A DNA stretch of 64,000 nucleotides from Anoxybacillus amylolyticus (GCF_001634285.1 NZ_CP015438.1:1686001-1750000); one strand, 5' to 3'; numbered from the stretch's first letter, positions 8,822 to 18,354 are shown. Numbers and translations: made by a program. Notes: generated from the sequence alone by a model not told the origin.

Positions 8822-9790
8822 ATGGCGATTGTGACATCGTTTGAACGTTTATCGGAAGAAGAGAAACATCAACGGTTTATGGAGAGAATCGAAGCAGGAG
8901 AAAAAATTGAGGCAGATGATTGGATGCCGGACGAGTACCGAATGACGCTCATTAAGCTTATCGCCATGCATGGAATTAGTGAAATTATGGGGGCGCTTCC
9001 AGAGAAAGAGTGGGTGCCAAAAGCCCCGACATTGCGCCGGAAGCTTGGGATTATGGCAAAAGTGCAAGATGAAATGGGACATGGACAATTGCTTCTTCGT
9101 GTCGCAGAAGATTTAATGGCTCCGCTCGGCAAAACGCGCGAAGAAATTATGCAAGATTTATTTAGTGGAAATTTAAAGTTTCATAACGTCTTTCATATGC
9201 CGGCGCCAACGTGGGGCGATGCGGGCTTAATTGGCTGGCTAGTCGACGGAGCGGCGATTATTACGCAAACGAACATGCTTGACGCTTCATACGGACCATA
9301 TGCCCGCGCATTAAAACGCATTTGTGCGGAAGAAGTATTCCACGCGCAACACGGAGAATCGATTATTTTGGCGCTAGCGGAAGGAACAAAAGAGCAAAAA
9401 GAAATGTTACAAGGTGCACTAAACCGCTGGTGGGATGCATTACTTATGTTTTTTGGCCCTGACAGCGCTTCCACCACAGGGACCTCGAAACAAGACATTA
9501 CGATTAAATATCGCATTCGGACGAAAACAAATGAGCAACTTCGCCAAGACTTCTTTACCAAATATGTGCCACGCATTTTATCGATCGGGCTTCAACTTCC
9601 AGATGAAACGATGTACTATGACGAACAAGCAGGAAAATGGGTGTATCGTCAACCAGATTGGAACAAGTTTAAAGAAATCATCCGCAACAATGGTCCAAAG
9701 TCAAAAGAGCGCCTCCGCCTCCGTGAACTATCGTATCGGCACAACGCGTGGGTTCGTGAAGCATTAAGTGGATCAAAAGCAACGGTGTAA
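8822..9790 (+). CDS. paaA: Phenylacetyl-CoA 1,2-epoxidase subunit A (catalytic)
   Basis: A 322-aa ferritin-like di-iron oxygenase subunit. The iron-ligand helices are visible as QDEMGHGQ and CAEEVFHAQHGES. PaaA with PaaC forms the core that epoxidises the ring of phenylacetyl-CoA using O2. ATG 8822 follows AGGAGG. It heads a tight operon with paaB 12 bases downstream. The oxygenase normally draws electrons from PaaE, which is not encoded in this window. Confidence 0.95.
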   Translation: MAIVTSFERLSEEEKHQRFMERIEAGEKIEADDWMPDEYRMTLIKLIAMHGISEIMGALPEKEWVPKAPTLRRKLGIMAKVQDEMGHGQLLLRVAEDLMAPLGKTREEIMQDLFSGNLKFHNVFHMPAPTWGDAGLIGWLVDGAAIITQTNMLDASYGPYARALKRICAEEVFHAQHGESIILALAEGTKEQKEMLQGALNRWWDALLMFFGPDSASTTGTSKQDITIKYRIRTKTNEQLRQDFFTKYVPRILSIGLQLPDETMYYDEQAGKWVYRQPDWNKFKEIIRNNGPKSKERLRLRELSYRHNAWVREALSGSKATV

Positions 9791-9802
9791 GGGGGGATTG
9801 TC

Positions 9803-10144
9803 ATGAGTGGATTTTATGAAGTGTTTGAAGTGTTCAGCCGCAAAAGCGACACCGCGCCGCTTCAACACCAATTTAGCTTGCTTGCCCCTAACCATGAAAT
9901 TGCGTTAGTGATGGCACAAGAAAATTTCATGCGGCGCGAGCCTGTTTCTGATATATGGGTCGTGAAACGCTCCGATATTCGTCAAATGAAAGAAGAAGAA
10001 AAAGACGCATTAAAGCGACTCGATAACAAAGACTACCGGACAACGAAAGGATACGGATACTTAAAAAAGAAATGGCGGCAATATGAACAAGAGATGTTCG
10101 ATGAGAAAGAAATTTTATCATGGAAGGGGGAGATTCAACGATGA
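9803..10144 (+). CDS. paaB: Phenylacetyl-CoA epoxidase subunit B
   Basis: A 113-aa PaaB protein with the family start FYEVFEVFSRKSDTAPLQHQFSLLAPN and the WVVKRSDI segment. PaaB bridges PaaAC units in the epoxidase complex and is needed for activity. It starts after GGGGGGATTGTC and its end overlaps the start of paaC by four bases (ATGA). Confidence 0.93.
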   Translation: MSGFYEVFEVFSRKSDTAPLQHQFSLLAPNHEIALVMAQENFMRREPVSDIWVVKRSDIRQMKEEEKDALKRLDNKDYRTTKGYGYLKKKWRQYEQEMFDEKEILSWKGEIQR

Positions 10145-10962
10145 TTGTCACAAAACCGGAAGAACTTCACCAGCTTCCTGAATATAAAGCAGCGCTTGTC
10201 GAATTATTATTTCAGCTCGCCGATGACGATTTCATCGTCGCCTATCGTGGTTCGGAATGGCTAGGTCTTGCCCCTCATATTGAAGAGGACGTGGCTTTTT
10301 CCTCGATCACGCAAGATACGATGGGGCATGCGGCAATGTATTATCAGCTGCTAGAAGACATCGGAATTGGGCGTGCCGACGATCTCGCCCACAGACGCAC
10401 GGCCGCGGAAAGACGAAACGCTATTTTGCTAGAGGAAGTAAATGGACTAGGTCATTATTTGCATGAGCCGCAGTACGATTGGGCGTTTGCGGTAGTAAGA
10501 AACTATTTTTATGCGCAAGCGAAAAAAGTGCGCATCGATTCATTGAAAAATTGTTCCTACGAACCACTTTCACAAGTAGCGGTAAAAGTGAACATGGAAC
10601 TTTATTATCACCTGATGCATTGGAAAACGTGGTTTGTGCAGTTAGTCAACGCTGGAGGCGAGGCGCGGGAACGAATGAAAAAAGCAATTGAGAAAGTGTT
10701 CGATGATTTCGCCGGCGTGTTTTCGCTTGGAGAAAAGGGAGAGAAAATGGTCGAATGTGGGTTAATCGATAGCGAAGAAGTGCTAAAGGCACGTTGGCTC
10801 CAAATAACGAAGCCAGTGTTTGAACAAACGAACCTCGAGTTGCCAAGTGAGTTTCCTATGAAACGAGGCAATGGTCGAAATGGCGAACATACACCGGATT
10901 TAGTGGAAGCGCTCGCGATATTATCCGAAGTCTATCGTCTCGATCCTCTAGCCATTTGGTAG
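10141..10962 (+). CDS. paaC: Phenylacetyl-CoA epoxidase subunit C (structural)
   Basis: A 273-aa ferritin-like paralogue of PaaA. It keeps the helix pattern SQDTMGHAAMYYQLLED and NMELYYHLMHWKTW, where the iron ligands are degenerate, as known for the non-catalytic PaaC. ATG 10141 follows GGAAGGGGGAG and overlaps the paaB stop; an earlier in-frame ATG at 10120 lies inside paaB and lacks a ribosome site. Confidence 0.93.
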   Translation: MIVTKPEELHQLPEYKAALVELLFQLADDDFIVAYRGSEWLGLAPHIEEDVAFSSITQDTMGHAAMYYQLLEDIGIGRADDLAHRRTAAERRNAILLEEVNGLGHYLHEPQYDWAFAVVRNYFYAQAKKVRIDSLKNCSYEPLSQVAVKVNMELYYHLMHWKTWFVQLVNAGGEARERMKKAIEKVFDDFAGVFSLGEKGEKMVECGLIDSEEVLKARWLQITKPVFEQTNLELPSEFPMKRGNGRNGEHTPDLVEALAILSEVYRLDPLAIW

Positions 10963-10985
10963 TTTCTTAGAAAGGAAGAGGGGAT

Positions 10986-11465
10986 ATGAAGGAACAACTT
11001 GTCGCTGCGCTTGAAGCGGTCAAAGACCCAGAGATTGATTCGGTTAGCATTGTGGAGCTCGGCATGGTAGAAGCTGTACAGTTCGATAGTGGCGAGGCAA
11101 TCGTAAAGTTATTGCCAACGTTCATCGGCTGCCCAGCGCTCGATATCATTCGACAGCGTGTCGAACAAGTGTTGGCTAGTTTAGAAGGAGTTGAACGGGT
11201 AACGGTAGAATTTATCCACCATCCGCCATGGACGTCGGAGCGTATTACGGAGCAAGGGCGGGAAAAGCTAAAAGAATTTGGCATCGCCCCGCCTCCGAAA
11301 CAAACCGGCCCAAGCGGGGAATGGCAAGTGGAATGTCCGTATTGTCACTCTCCTTATACGATGATGGAAAACATCTTCGGACCGACCGCATGCCGCAGCA
11401 TTTTTTATTGCAAACAATGCAAAAACCCGTTTGAAGCATTAAAACCGATTTCCGTTTGGATGTAA
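10986..11465 (+). CDS. paaD: Phenylacetate degradation protein PaaD (MIP18/DUF59 family)
   Basis: A 159-aa protein with an N-terminal DUF59 domain (VKDPEIDSVSIVELGMV, and GCPALDIIRQRV) and a C-terminal four-cysteine cluster (CPYC near 117 and CKQC near 146). DUF59 proteins act in iron-sulphur cluster delivery; PaaD is thought to mature the iron-sulphur reductase of the epoxidase. It follows paaC by 23 bases with GGAAGAGGGG as ribosome site. Confidence 0.9.
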   Translation: MKEQLVAALEAVKDPEIDSVSIVELGMVEAVQFDSGEAIVKLLPTFIGCPALDIIRQRVEQVLASLEGVERVTVEFIHHPPWTSERITEQGREKLKEFGIAPPPKQTGPSGEWQVECPYCHSPYTMMENIFGPTACRSIFYCKQCKNPFEALKPISVWM

Positions 11466-11556
11466 AAAACATCCACTAGCAAGTTTGGCTCACTATCTAG
11501 GCATGAAAACACGCAATGATGGATCCGTTAGTTTCACAGAAAAGGAGAAGAGAAAA

Positions 11557-11868
11557 ATGGTAAAAATGATTGCCCTTTACAAACAACCGAAAGATAAGCA
11601 AGCATTTGATGAGCATTATTTTGGAACGCATGCCCCAATTACAGCAAAAATTCCGGGGCTTCGCAAAATGGAAGTAACGAAAATTGTCGGCACGCCGATG
11701 CGGGGCGAAAGCGAGTATTATTTGCTATGCGAAATGTATTACGACAGCCATGAAGCGTTAAAAGAAGCGATGAAAACGAGCGAAGCAAAAGCATCCGGAA
11801 AAGATTTAATGTCATTTGCCGGCGATCTTGTCACATTAATGATTGGCGAGGAAATGGGCAATGAATGA
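11557..11868 (+). CDS. EthD-family protein
   Basis: About 103 aa of the dimeric alpha/beta-barrel EthD family, with the typical start MIALYKQPKDKQAFDEHYFGTHAPITAKIPGL split around the conserved HYF..H..... pattern. It sits inside the paa operon. ATG 11557 follows AAAAGGAGAAGAG; an earlier in-frame start at 11485 would add a sequence with no family resemblance. EthD proteins have no settled enzymatic role; some handle reactive aromatic or ether intermediates. Its stop overlaps the next start. Confidence 0.8.
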   Translation: MVKMIALYKQPKDKQAFDEHYFGTHAPITAKIPGLRKMEVTKIVGTPMRGESEYYLLCEMYYDSHEALKEAMKTSEAKASGKDLMSFAGDLVTLMIGEEMGNE

Positions 11869-12637
11869 GTTTTTGCATATTCAAACACGGGTGGAAGGAA
11901 TGGTTGCAGTTATTGAATTAAACCGTCCGCACGTATTGAATGCACTAAACCGCCCGATGGTCACCGAAATCGTTCGCGCCATCGAATCATATGACCGCAA
12001 CGATGACGTTCGCGTTATCGTGTTAACTGGAAAAGGAAGAGCGTTTGCGGCGGGGGCAGATATTGACGAGATGGCTAACGATGACCCGATTACGCTTGAT
12101 TTACTCAATCAGTTTGCTGAATGGGATCGATTGGCGCTTATTAAAAAACCGATGATTGCTGCGGTTCATGGATTTGCGTTAGGAGGAGGGTTTGAACTGG
12201 CGCTTTGCTGCGATTTGTTGTTTGCTTCCGAAACGGCGGAATTTGGCTTTCCAGAAGTGAATATTGGCGTTATGCCGGGAGCGGGAGGGACACAGCGGTT
12301 GACGAAGCTAATCGGCAAAACAAAAGCGCTCGAATGGCTTTGGACAGGAGAGCGGATGTCGGCGAAAACCGCTTACGACCTAGGAATCGTCAATCGTCTC
12401 ATTGCGCCAGAACTGCTGGTGGAGGAAACGATGAGATTTGCGCAAAAATTAGCGGCTCAGCCTCCTTTATCTGTCCGTTTTATAAAAGAAGCCGTTCATA
12501 AAGCGGTTGATTATTCACTATATGAAGGGATGCAGTTTGAACGAAAGAATTTTTATCTCCTGTTTGCTTCCGCAGACCAAAAAGAGGGAATGCAAGCATT
12601 TATGGAAAAACGGAAACCGAAATTTCAAGGAAAGTAG
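11861..12637 (+). CDS. paaF: Enoyl-CoA hydratase (PaaF-like)
   Basis: A 258-aa crotonase. It keeps the oxyanion-hole segments GRAFAAGADI and HGFALGGG and both catalytic glutamates of true hydratases (GGGFELAL and FGFPEVNIG). In the Paa pathway PaaF hydrates 2,3-dehydroadipyl-CoA. ATG 11861 is within the end of the EthD gene, so the genes are coupled. Eight bases after its stop the second crotonase begins. Its intact catalytic pair distinguishes it from that neighbour. Confidence 0.87.
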   Translation: MNEFLHIQTRVEGMVAVIELNRPHVLNALNRPMVTEIVRAIESYDRNDDVRVIVLTGKGRAFAAGADIDEMANDDPITLDLLNQFAEWDRLALIKKPMIAAVHGFALGGGFELALCCDLLFASETAEFGFPEVNIGVMPGAGGTQRLTKLIGKTKALEWLWTGERMSAKTAYDLGIVNRLIAPELLVEETMRFAQKLAAQPPLSVRFIKEAVHKAVDYSLYEGMQFERKNFYLLFASADQKEGMQAFMEKRKPKFQGK

Positions 12638-12645
12638 GGCTGTCC

Positions 12646-13419
12646 TTGTACGAAACGATTCGTTACGATATTCGTCAGCAAGTGGCGTGGCTAACGTTGA
12701 ACCGCCCAGATAAATTAAATGCGTTTACCGAACAAATGAATAAAGAGATTACAGCAGCGCTCAGGCAAGTAGCCAATGACGAATCCGTTCGCTGCCTAGT
12801 CATTACAGGTGCCGGAAGAGCGTTTTGCTCGGGAGAAGATCTTGGCGGTGTGACAGAAGACATGGATCATGGGGACGTACTTCGGACGCGTTATGCGCCA
12901 ATGATGAAAGCGCTTCATTCTTTCGAAAAGCCTGTCATTGCGGCAGTGAATGGAGTTGCCGCGGGAGCAGGGATGAGTCTTGCCTTAGCGTGCGATTTTC
13001 GCCTTGCGTCGGAAAAAGCAAGCTTTGTGGAAGCGTTTATTCACGTTGGGCTAATTCCAGACGCAGGGAACCTCTATTACTTGCCGCGTCTTATCGGTCA
13101 TGCAAAAGCGCTTGAGTTAGCGGTTTTTGGGGAAAAAGTGACGGCGCAAAAAGCGCACGAACTTGGACTTGTGACTGCTGTCATTTCGGAAGAGGCATGG
13201 GAAGAAGAAGTCGCTCGATTTGCGGAAAAGCTGGCGAATATGCCAACAAAAGCGATCGGGCTGATCAAACGCTGTTTACGGCAAAGCTGGGACCACTCGT
13301 TTGCAGAATATTTAGAAAAAGAAGCGTTTGCCCAGCGAATCGCTGGGCTGACCAAAGACCATCGCGAAGGCGTTCACGCCTTTTTCGAAAAACGGCGAGC
13401 GACATTTCAAGGGAAGTAA
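12646..13419 (+). CDS. paaG: 1,2-epoxyphenylacetyl-CoA isomerase (PaaG-like crotonase)
   Basis: A 257-aa crotonase. Both hydratase glutamates are replaced (AGMSLALACD and FVEAFIHVG), while the aspartate of PaaG-type isomerases is present in GLIPDAGN. PaaG opens the ring epoxide to oxepin-CoA and also moves the double bond later in the route. The start is TTG 12646, giving the usual YETIRYDIRQQVAWLTLNRP N-terminus; its ribosome site (AAGGAAAG) is distant, consistent with coupling to paaF. Confidence 0.87.
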   Translation: MYETIRYDIRQQVAWLTLNRPDKLNAFTEQMNKEITAALRQVANDESVRCLVITGAGRAFCSGEDLGGVTEDMDHGDVLRTRYAPMMKALHSFEKPVIAAVNGVAAGAGMSLALACDFRLASEKASFVEAFIHVGLIPDAGNLYYLPRLIGHAKALELAVFGEKVTAQKAHELGLVTAVISEEAWEEEVARFAEKLANMPTKAIGLIKRCLRQSWDHSFAEYLEKEAFAQRIAGLTKDHREGVHAFFEKRRATFQGK

Positions 13420-13494
13420 CTAAACACCTATGAGTAGATGGAGCTCTCTATCCAACAAAAATTAAACATTTTCACCAAAAGGAGTGTGTGACTA

Positions 13495-15012
13495 GTGGCA
13501 ACGGTTAGAGAACAAAAAATGGAAAAACTTGAAACAAAGCGTGACACGTATCACTTGATTATTAACGGGGAACGCGTCGAAAGTTCTTCTGGCGAAACGT
13601 TTACAACGTATAACCCGGCAACAGGCGAACCGGTCGCCAAAGTAGCAAAAGGGACGAGAGAGGATGCAGAACGGGCGGTTTTAGCGGCACGCCAAGCGTT
13701 TGATTACGGGAAATGGCGTCATTTTCCGGTGAATAAACGGGCGCGTATTCTAAACAAAATTGCTTCGATTATGCGGGCACGGTTTAACGAATTAGTAGAA
13801 TTGGAGATTTTAGATACAGGAAAAGCGTTGTCAGCTGCGCAAGGACAGGTGATGCAAGCGATCGAAGATTTTGAGTTTTATGCAAGTGCGATCGTCAGCC
13901 ATCGTGGCACGGTAAACAATATGCCAGGTGCATTTCATAACTTTACCGAAAAAGAACCGGTCGGTGTATGCGCGCAAATTATCCCGTGGAACTATCCGTT
14001 AATGATGGCAGCATGGAAGATCGCTCCAGCCATTGCTGCTGGCTGCTCCGTCGTTGTTAAACCAGCTTCCTTGACGCCGCTCACATGCATTGTACTTGCG
14101 GAAATTTGCCACGAGGCGGGGGTTCCGGAAGGGGTCGTGAACGTCGTCACTGGTTCTGGCTCGGAAGTAGGCAACTATTTAGTCGAGCATCCACTTGTGG
14201 ATAAAGTAGCTTTTACCGGTTCAACGCCAGTCGGGAAAGACATTATGGAAAAAGCCTCGAAAACGTTAAAGCGTGTCACATTAGAACTCGGTGGAAAATC
14301 ACCAAACATTGTGTTTGAAGATGCCGATATCGATGCGGCGGTAGATGGTGCATTATTCGGTATGTTCTACAATACAGGCCAATCATGTGAAGCACGCTCG
14401 CGCTTGTACGTCCATGAAAGCATTTACGATACGTTTATGGAAAAGTTTGTGGAGAAAACAAAAAAACTAACCCTCGGCAACCCATTTGATCAAGGAACGC
14501 ATGTTGGGGCAATTATTAGCCGCGAACAACTAGAAGTCATTGACGGCTATGTTCGCTCCGCGGTCGAAGAAGGAGCAACGATTGTCACTGGCGGAAAAGA
14601 AGCAAAAGTCGAAGGGTTTGAAAATGGCTATTGGTATGAGCCAACGATTATTACGAACGTCCACCATCAAATGAAAGTTGTCAAGGAAGAAATTTTTGGT
14701 CCAGTCGTGGTCGTCATGACATTCAGTGATGAAAAGGAAGTCATCAAATTGGCAAACGACAGCGAATACGGATTAGGTTCAGCGATTTGGACGAAAGACC
14801 ATGCTCGTGCCCTTCGTGTGGCAAAACAAATTCAAGCAGGAATTGTGATGATTAACAGTCCATTTTCTGCGTTTCCTGGCACACCGTTTGGCGGGTATAA
14901 ACAATCTGGATTTGGTCGGGAACTTTGTGTAGAAACGCTCGATCTATACACGGAAACGAAAAGTATTTTATCGTACTACGGAAGCCGTCCGCTCAATCCT
15001 TTCGGTCTCTAA
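13495..15012 (+). CDS. Aldehyde dehydrogenase of the paa operon (PaaZ/PacL-like)
   Basis: A 505-aa NAD(P)-dependent aldehyde dehydrogenase with PWNYPL, ELGGKSPN, the catalytic cysteine in NTGQSCEARSR (about 300), EEIFGPVV and PFGGYKQSGFGREL. In the Paa pathway PaaZ couples a ring-opening MaoC-type hydratase to such a domain; here only the dehydrogenase part exists, as in organisms with a separate PacL. It is therefore the best candidate for 3-oxo-5,6-dehydrosuberyl-CoA semialdehyde dehydrogenase. A phenylacetaldehyde dehydrogenase is the main alternative. It starts at GTG 13495 after AAAAGGAG and is followed by a terminator. Confidence 0.82.
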   Translation: MATVREQKMEKLETKRDTYHLIINGERVESSSGETFTTYNPATGEPVAKVAKGTREDAERAVLAARQAFDYGKWRHFPVNKRARILNKIASIMRARFNELVELEILDTGKALSAAQGQVMQAIEDFEFYASAIVSHRGTVNNMPGAFHNFTEKEPVGVCAQIIPWNYPLMMAAWKIAPAIAAGCSVVVKPASLTPLTCIVLAEICHEAGVPEGVVNVVTGSGSEVGNYLVEHPLVDKVAFTGSTPVGKDIMEKASKTLKRVTLELGGKSPNIVFEDADIDAAVDGALFGMFYNTGQSCEARSRLYVHESIYDTFMEKFVEKTKKLTLGNPFDQGTHVGAIISREQLEVIDGYVRSAVEEGATIVTGGKEAKVEGFENGYWYEPTIITNVHHQMKVVKEEIFGPVVVVMTFSDEKEVIKLANDSEYGLGSAIWTKDHARALRVAKQIQAGIVMINSPFSAFPGTPFGGYKQSGFGRELCVETLDLYTETKSILSYYGSRPLNPFGL

Positions 15013-15020
15013 CATTTTCC

Positions 15021-15060
15021 GAGCACTTCCATCTGCGGATGGGTGCTCGTTTTCGCTTTT
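15021..15060 (+). terminator. Probable terminator after the paa aldehyde dehydrogenase
   Basis: GAGCAC and CCATC pair with GATGG and GTGCTC around a TGCG loop with a small bulge. GTTTTCGCTTTTG follows. Confidence 0.65.
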
Positions 15061-15141
15061 GTCTTTTATATGCATTTTCTATCACACGTTCATATTCAGT
15101 GCACATGGACGTCTACTATGATGGTAAAGGAGAGAGAGTCG

Positions 15142-15999
15142 ATGATTCGCCAGTTAGTTGTTGTCGGTTCAGGCGTGATGGGACGAGGCATTGCATATGT
15201 AAGTGCGGCAGGAGGGTTTGCGACAACGCTCGTGGATATTAAGGACGAACAATTGCAAAGCGCCAAAAAAGAAATAGATGCTATTTTTGAAAAAGCGGTG
15301 TCGTTAAACAAAATAACCGCCTCAGCAAAACGCGACGCACAGGAGCGCCTTACGTATTCGACCGACCTAGTGGAAGCAGTGAAAAAGGCGGATTTAGTCA
15401 TTGAAGCCGTCCCAGAAAAATTAGAGATTAAAAAGCATGTGTTTGAAACAATCGACGAATATGCGCCACAAACATGCTATTTTGCCACAAATACGTCGAC
15501 GATGAGTCCAACGGAGATCGCCTCGTTTACGAAACGTCCGGAAAAAGTCATTGCGATGCACTTTTTTAATCCGGTTCATAAAATGAAGCTTGTCGAAATC
15601 ATTCGCGGGTTGGAAACGAGCGATGACACAGCGGAAGTCATTCAACAAGTGGCGGAGCAAATGGGAAAAGAAACGGTCGTTGTAAATGAATTTCCAGGGT
15701 TTGTTACAAGCCGAATTAGCGCATTAGTCGGCAACGAAGCGTTTTATATGCTGCAAGAAGGGGTAGGTACGCCAGAGCAAATTGATAAAGCTATTAAACT
15801 TGGCCTCAATTATCCGATGGGGCCGTTTGAATTAGCCGATTTAGTCGGATTAGATACACGATTGAACAACTTAAAATATTTGCATGAAAAACTCGGAGAA
15901 AAATACCGCCCAGCCCCGCTATTAGAACAATATGTCAAAGCAGGACGACTTGGAAGAAAAACAGGCAAAGGGGTGTATGATTACACGAAAAAAGAATAA
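15142..15999 (+). CDS. paaH: 3-hydroxyacyl-CoA dehydrogenase (PaaH-like)
   Basis: A 285-aa NAD-dependent dehydrogenase of the Hbd/PaaH family. It has the Rossmann motif VVGSGVMGRG at the N-terminus and the catalytic histidine in FFNPVHKMKLVEI. It should oxidise 3-hydroxyadipyl-CoA to 3-oxoadipyl-CoA. ATG 15142 with AAAGGAGAGAG ten bases upstream is chosen; the longer in-frame reading from 15043 covers the terminator region and has no family sequence. Confidence 0.88.
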   Translation: MIRQLVVVGSGVMGRGIAYVSAAGGFATTLVDIKDEQLQSAKKEIDAIFEKAVSLNKITASAKRDAQERLTYSTDLVEAVKKADLVIEAVPEKLEIKKHVFETIDEYAPQTCYFATNTSTMSPTEIASFTKRPEKVIAMHFFNPVHKMKLVEIIRGLETSDDTAEVIQQVAEQMGKETVVVNEFPGFVTSRISALVGNEAFYMLQEGVGTPEQIDKAIKLGLNYPMGPFELADLVGLDTRLNNLKYLHEKLGEKYRPAPLLEQYVKAGRLGRKTGKGVYDYTKKE

Positions 16000-16124
16000 T
16001 GAAGGGTTTTTTCAAAGATAACAAAGCATCAGACGTAATTCAATGGGGCTTGTGCGCTCTTCGCTGATAGGCAGGCGCTTTGCGCTTTTCTTAATATACC
16101 GAACGCGCAGAAGGGAGATATATA

Positions 16125-17330
16125 ATGATGAAAGAAGTCGTCATTGTCGATGCAGTGCGGACGCCGATTGGAAAGTATAAAGGAGCACTTAAAGACGTTC
16201 GCCCTGACGATTTAGGAGCAATTGTTATTCGCGCGCTCATCGAACGCAATCCGTCACTTCCGGTCGAGCAAATTGAAGAAGTGGTTCTCGGCAATGCAAA
16301 TCAAGCGGGGGAAGATAATCGAAACGTCGCCCGTATGTCGGCGTTATTGGCTGGCTTACCGGTCGAAGTAGCTGGGACGACAGTGAACCGCTTGTGCGGG
16401 TCAGGACTGGATGCAGTGAATTATGCGGCGCGCGCCATTATGATAGGAGAAGCAGACATTGTCATTGCTGGTGGGACGGAAAGTATGACGCGCGCGCCTT
16501 TTGTTATGGCGAAGCCCGACCAAGACTTTCCGCGCGGCAATTTGGAAATGTTTGATACGACGATCGGCTGGCGGTTTATTCACCCAAAATTGCACGAAAT
16601 GTATGGAACCGACAGCATGCCACAAACCGCTGAAAATGTAGCCAAGCGGTATGGAATTTCCCGCGAAGCACAAGACGAATTTGCGTATGAAAGTCAGATG
16701 AAAGCGAAGGGAGCGATCGAGGCGAATTTATTTGCGAATGAACTAGTTCCTGTCGTCTATCGTGACAGGAAAGGAACAGAAGTTGTGGTCGACAAAGATG
16801 AACATCCACGTCCAGATACTACACTTGAGAAATTGGCAAAATTGCGCCCATTATTTGAAGATGGGACCGTCACAGCGGGAAATGCTTCTGGCGTCAATGA
16901 TGGGGCGGCGGCATTGCTTTTAATGAGTGCCGACAAAGCGAAAGAACTCGGGATGACGCCGCTTGTGAAATATACGACATCTGCCGTTGCCGGTCTAGAG
17001 CCAGCGGTCATGGGGCTTGGTCCGATTTATGCGACACAAAAGGCGTTAAAGCGTGCCGGACTAACAATTGAAGAGATTGGACTCGTCGAATTAAACGAAG
17101 CGTTCGCTTCGCAAGCGTTAGAGTGTATCAACCAGCTTGCGCTTAAGAAAGAAAAAGTGAACGTGAACGGGGGAGCGATTGCGTTTGGACATCCACTCGG
17201 AGCAAGCGGCGCGCGAATTTTAACGACATTAATCTATGAAATGAAGCGCCGGCATGTCCGATATGGTTTAGCAACGATGTGCATCGGCGTCGGACAAGGA
17301 ATTGCGACGATTGTAGAAAATGTAGATTAA
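16125..17330 (+). CDS. paaJ: 3-oxoadipyl-CoA thiolase (PaaJ-like acetyl-CoA acyltransferase)
   Basis: A 401-aa thiolase. The nucleophilic cysteine lies in [10 protein letters not shown] (about 89), the active-site histidine in [12 protein letters not shown] and the second cysteine in TMCIGVGQG. The family cleaves 3-oxoacyl-CoA; with PaaH next to it the substrate is probably 3-oxoadipyl-CoA, giving acetyl-CoA and succinyl-CoA. Ribosome site AAGGGAGA precedes ATG 16125. A general acetyl-CoA acetyltransferase cannot be excluded by sequence. Confidence 0.86.
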   Translation: MMKEVVIVDAVRTPIGKYKGALKDVRPDDLGAIVIRALIERNPSLPVEQIEEVVLGNANQAGEDNRNVARMSALLAGLPVEVAGTTVNRLCGSGLDAVNYAARAIMIGEADIVIAGGTESMTRAPFVMAKPDQDFPRGNLEMFDTTIGWRFIHPKLHEMYGTDSMPQTAENVAKRYGISREAQDEFAYESQMKAKGAIEANLFANELVPVVYRDRKGTEVVVDKDEHPRPDTTLEKLAKLRPLFEDGTVTAGNASGVNDGAAALLLMSADKAKELGMTPLVKYTTSAVAGLEPAVMGLGPIYATQKALKRAGLTIEEIGLVELNEAFASQALECINQLALKKEKVNVNGGAIAFGHPLGASGARILTTLIYEMKRRHVRYGLATMCIGVGQGIATIVENVD

Positions 17331-17337
17331 GCAAGAC

Positions 17338-17385
17338 GATCCATGGGCGAAACGCCGCTCATGGATTTTGCGTTTTTTCTTTTTT
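17338..17385 (+). terminator. Terminator after paaJ
   Basis: ATCCATGGGCG pairs with CGCC..CTCATGGAT (one bulge) and is followed by T-rich runs (TTTTTTCTTTTTTC). Confidence 0.7.
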
Positions 17386-17389
17386 CGTG

Positions 17390-17418
17390 TTGTCAGCGTT
17401 ATAAAAATTTGCTAAAAT
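17390..17418 (+). promoter_or_regulatory. Sigma-A promoter of paaX
   Basis: TTGTCA (17390-17395), a 17-base spacer and TAAAAT (17413-17418). The spacer carries CGTTATAA, a half of the operator found before paaK and paaA, which could allow weak autoregulation. Confidence 0.7.
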
Positions 17419-17477
17419 ACTGAACCATGAAAGCGCGTCAGGAAAACGTTGTATTTTGAAAACGAAGGGTGTCTGCG

Positions 17478-18353
17478 ATGAATACGCGATCGATGATTTT
17501 TACGATTTACGGGGACTATATCCGCCACTACGGCAATCAAATTTGGATTGGCAGTTTAATTCGTTTGCTAAAAGAATTCGGGCATAACGACCAAGCAGTC
17601 CGTGCGGCGATTTCCCGCATGAGCAAGCAAGGATGGGTACAAGCCGAGAAAAAAGGAAATAAAAGCTATTATTCGTTAACCGAGCGAGGGGTAAAACGAA
17701 TCGAAGAAGCAGCGAAACGGATTTATAAAATCCGACCGGAAAAATGGGACGGAAAATGGCGCATTTTCGTCTATACGATTCCAGAAGAAAAACGGGCGTT
17801 GCGTGATGAATTACGAAAAGAGCTCGTATGGAGCGGGTTCGGAACGATTTCCAACAGTTGCTGGATTTCGCCAAACAACTTAGAAAAACAAGTATATGAT
17901 TTAATTGATAAATATCAAATTGAGCCGTACGTTGATTTTTTTATTGCCCAATATGACGGACCGCATACGAATGAGCAGCTTGTGGAAAAGTGTTGGGATT
18001 TAGCAGCGATCAATCAGAAATATGAACAGTTTATTTCCGAGTACAGCCAAAAATACGTGATTGACAAACATAAAATTCAGCGCGGGGAAATGTCTGATGC
18101 TGAATGTTTTGTTGAGCGGACGAAGCTTGTGCACGAATATCGGAAGTTTTTATTTATCGACCCAGGGCTTCCGGAAGAGTTGTTGCCGCGGGAATGGATG
18201 GGTAGCCACGCCGCGTCGTTGTTTAGCGAATATTATAAAGAATTGGCAAAACCAGCAAGCCGCTTTTTTGAAGAAGTGTTTACCGACGGCAATGAATTAG
18301 AGAAAAAAGCAGAGCAGTACGACGTGTACGACCACCCATTAATTGCGGAGTAA
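17478..18353 (+). CDS. paaX: PaaX-family transcriptional repressor
   Basis: A 291-aa PaaX protein. The N-terminal winged helix spans about residues 15-85 (IGSLIRLLKEFGHNDQAVRAA, then ISRMSKQGWVQ). The central part WRIFVYTIPEEKRALRDELR and the C-terminal FLFIDPGLPEELLPREWMG are family hallmarks. In characterised bacteria PaaX represses paa genes and is released by phenylacetyl-CoA. ATG 17478 follows AAGGGTG. It is the only dedicated regulator in the block, so it is the likely reader of the ACGTT dyads, though this is inference. Confidence 0.9.
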   Translation: MNTRSMIFTIYGDYIRHYGNQIWIGSLIRLLKEFGHNDQAVRAAISRMSKQGWVQAEKKGNKSYYSLTERGVKRIEEAAKRIYKIRPEKWDGKWRIFVYTIPEEKRALRDELRKELVWSGFGTISNSCWISPNNLEKQVYDLIDKYQIEPYVDFFIAQYDGPHTNEQLVEKCWDLAAINQKYEQFISEYSQKYVIDKHKIQRGEMSDAECFVERTKLVHEYRKFLFIDPGLPEELLPREWMGSHAASLFSEYYKELAKPASRFFEEVFTDGNELEKKAEQYDVYDHPLIAE

Positions 18354-18354
18354 G

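Noticed and set aside
15043..15141. N-terminal extension of the 3-hydroxyacyl-CoA dehydrogenase
   Set aside because: The extension lies over the preceding terminator and the Rossmann fold begins right after ATG 15142, which has a good ribosome site.
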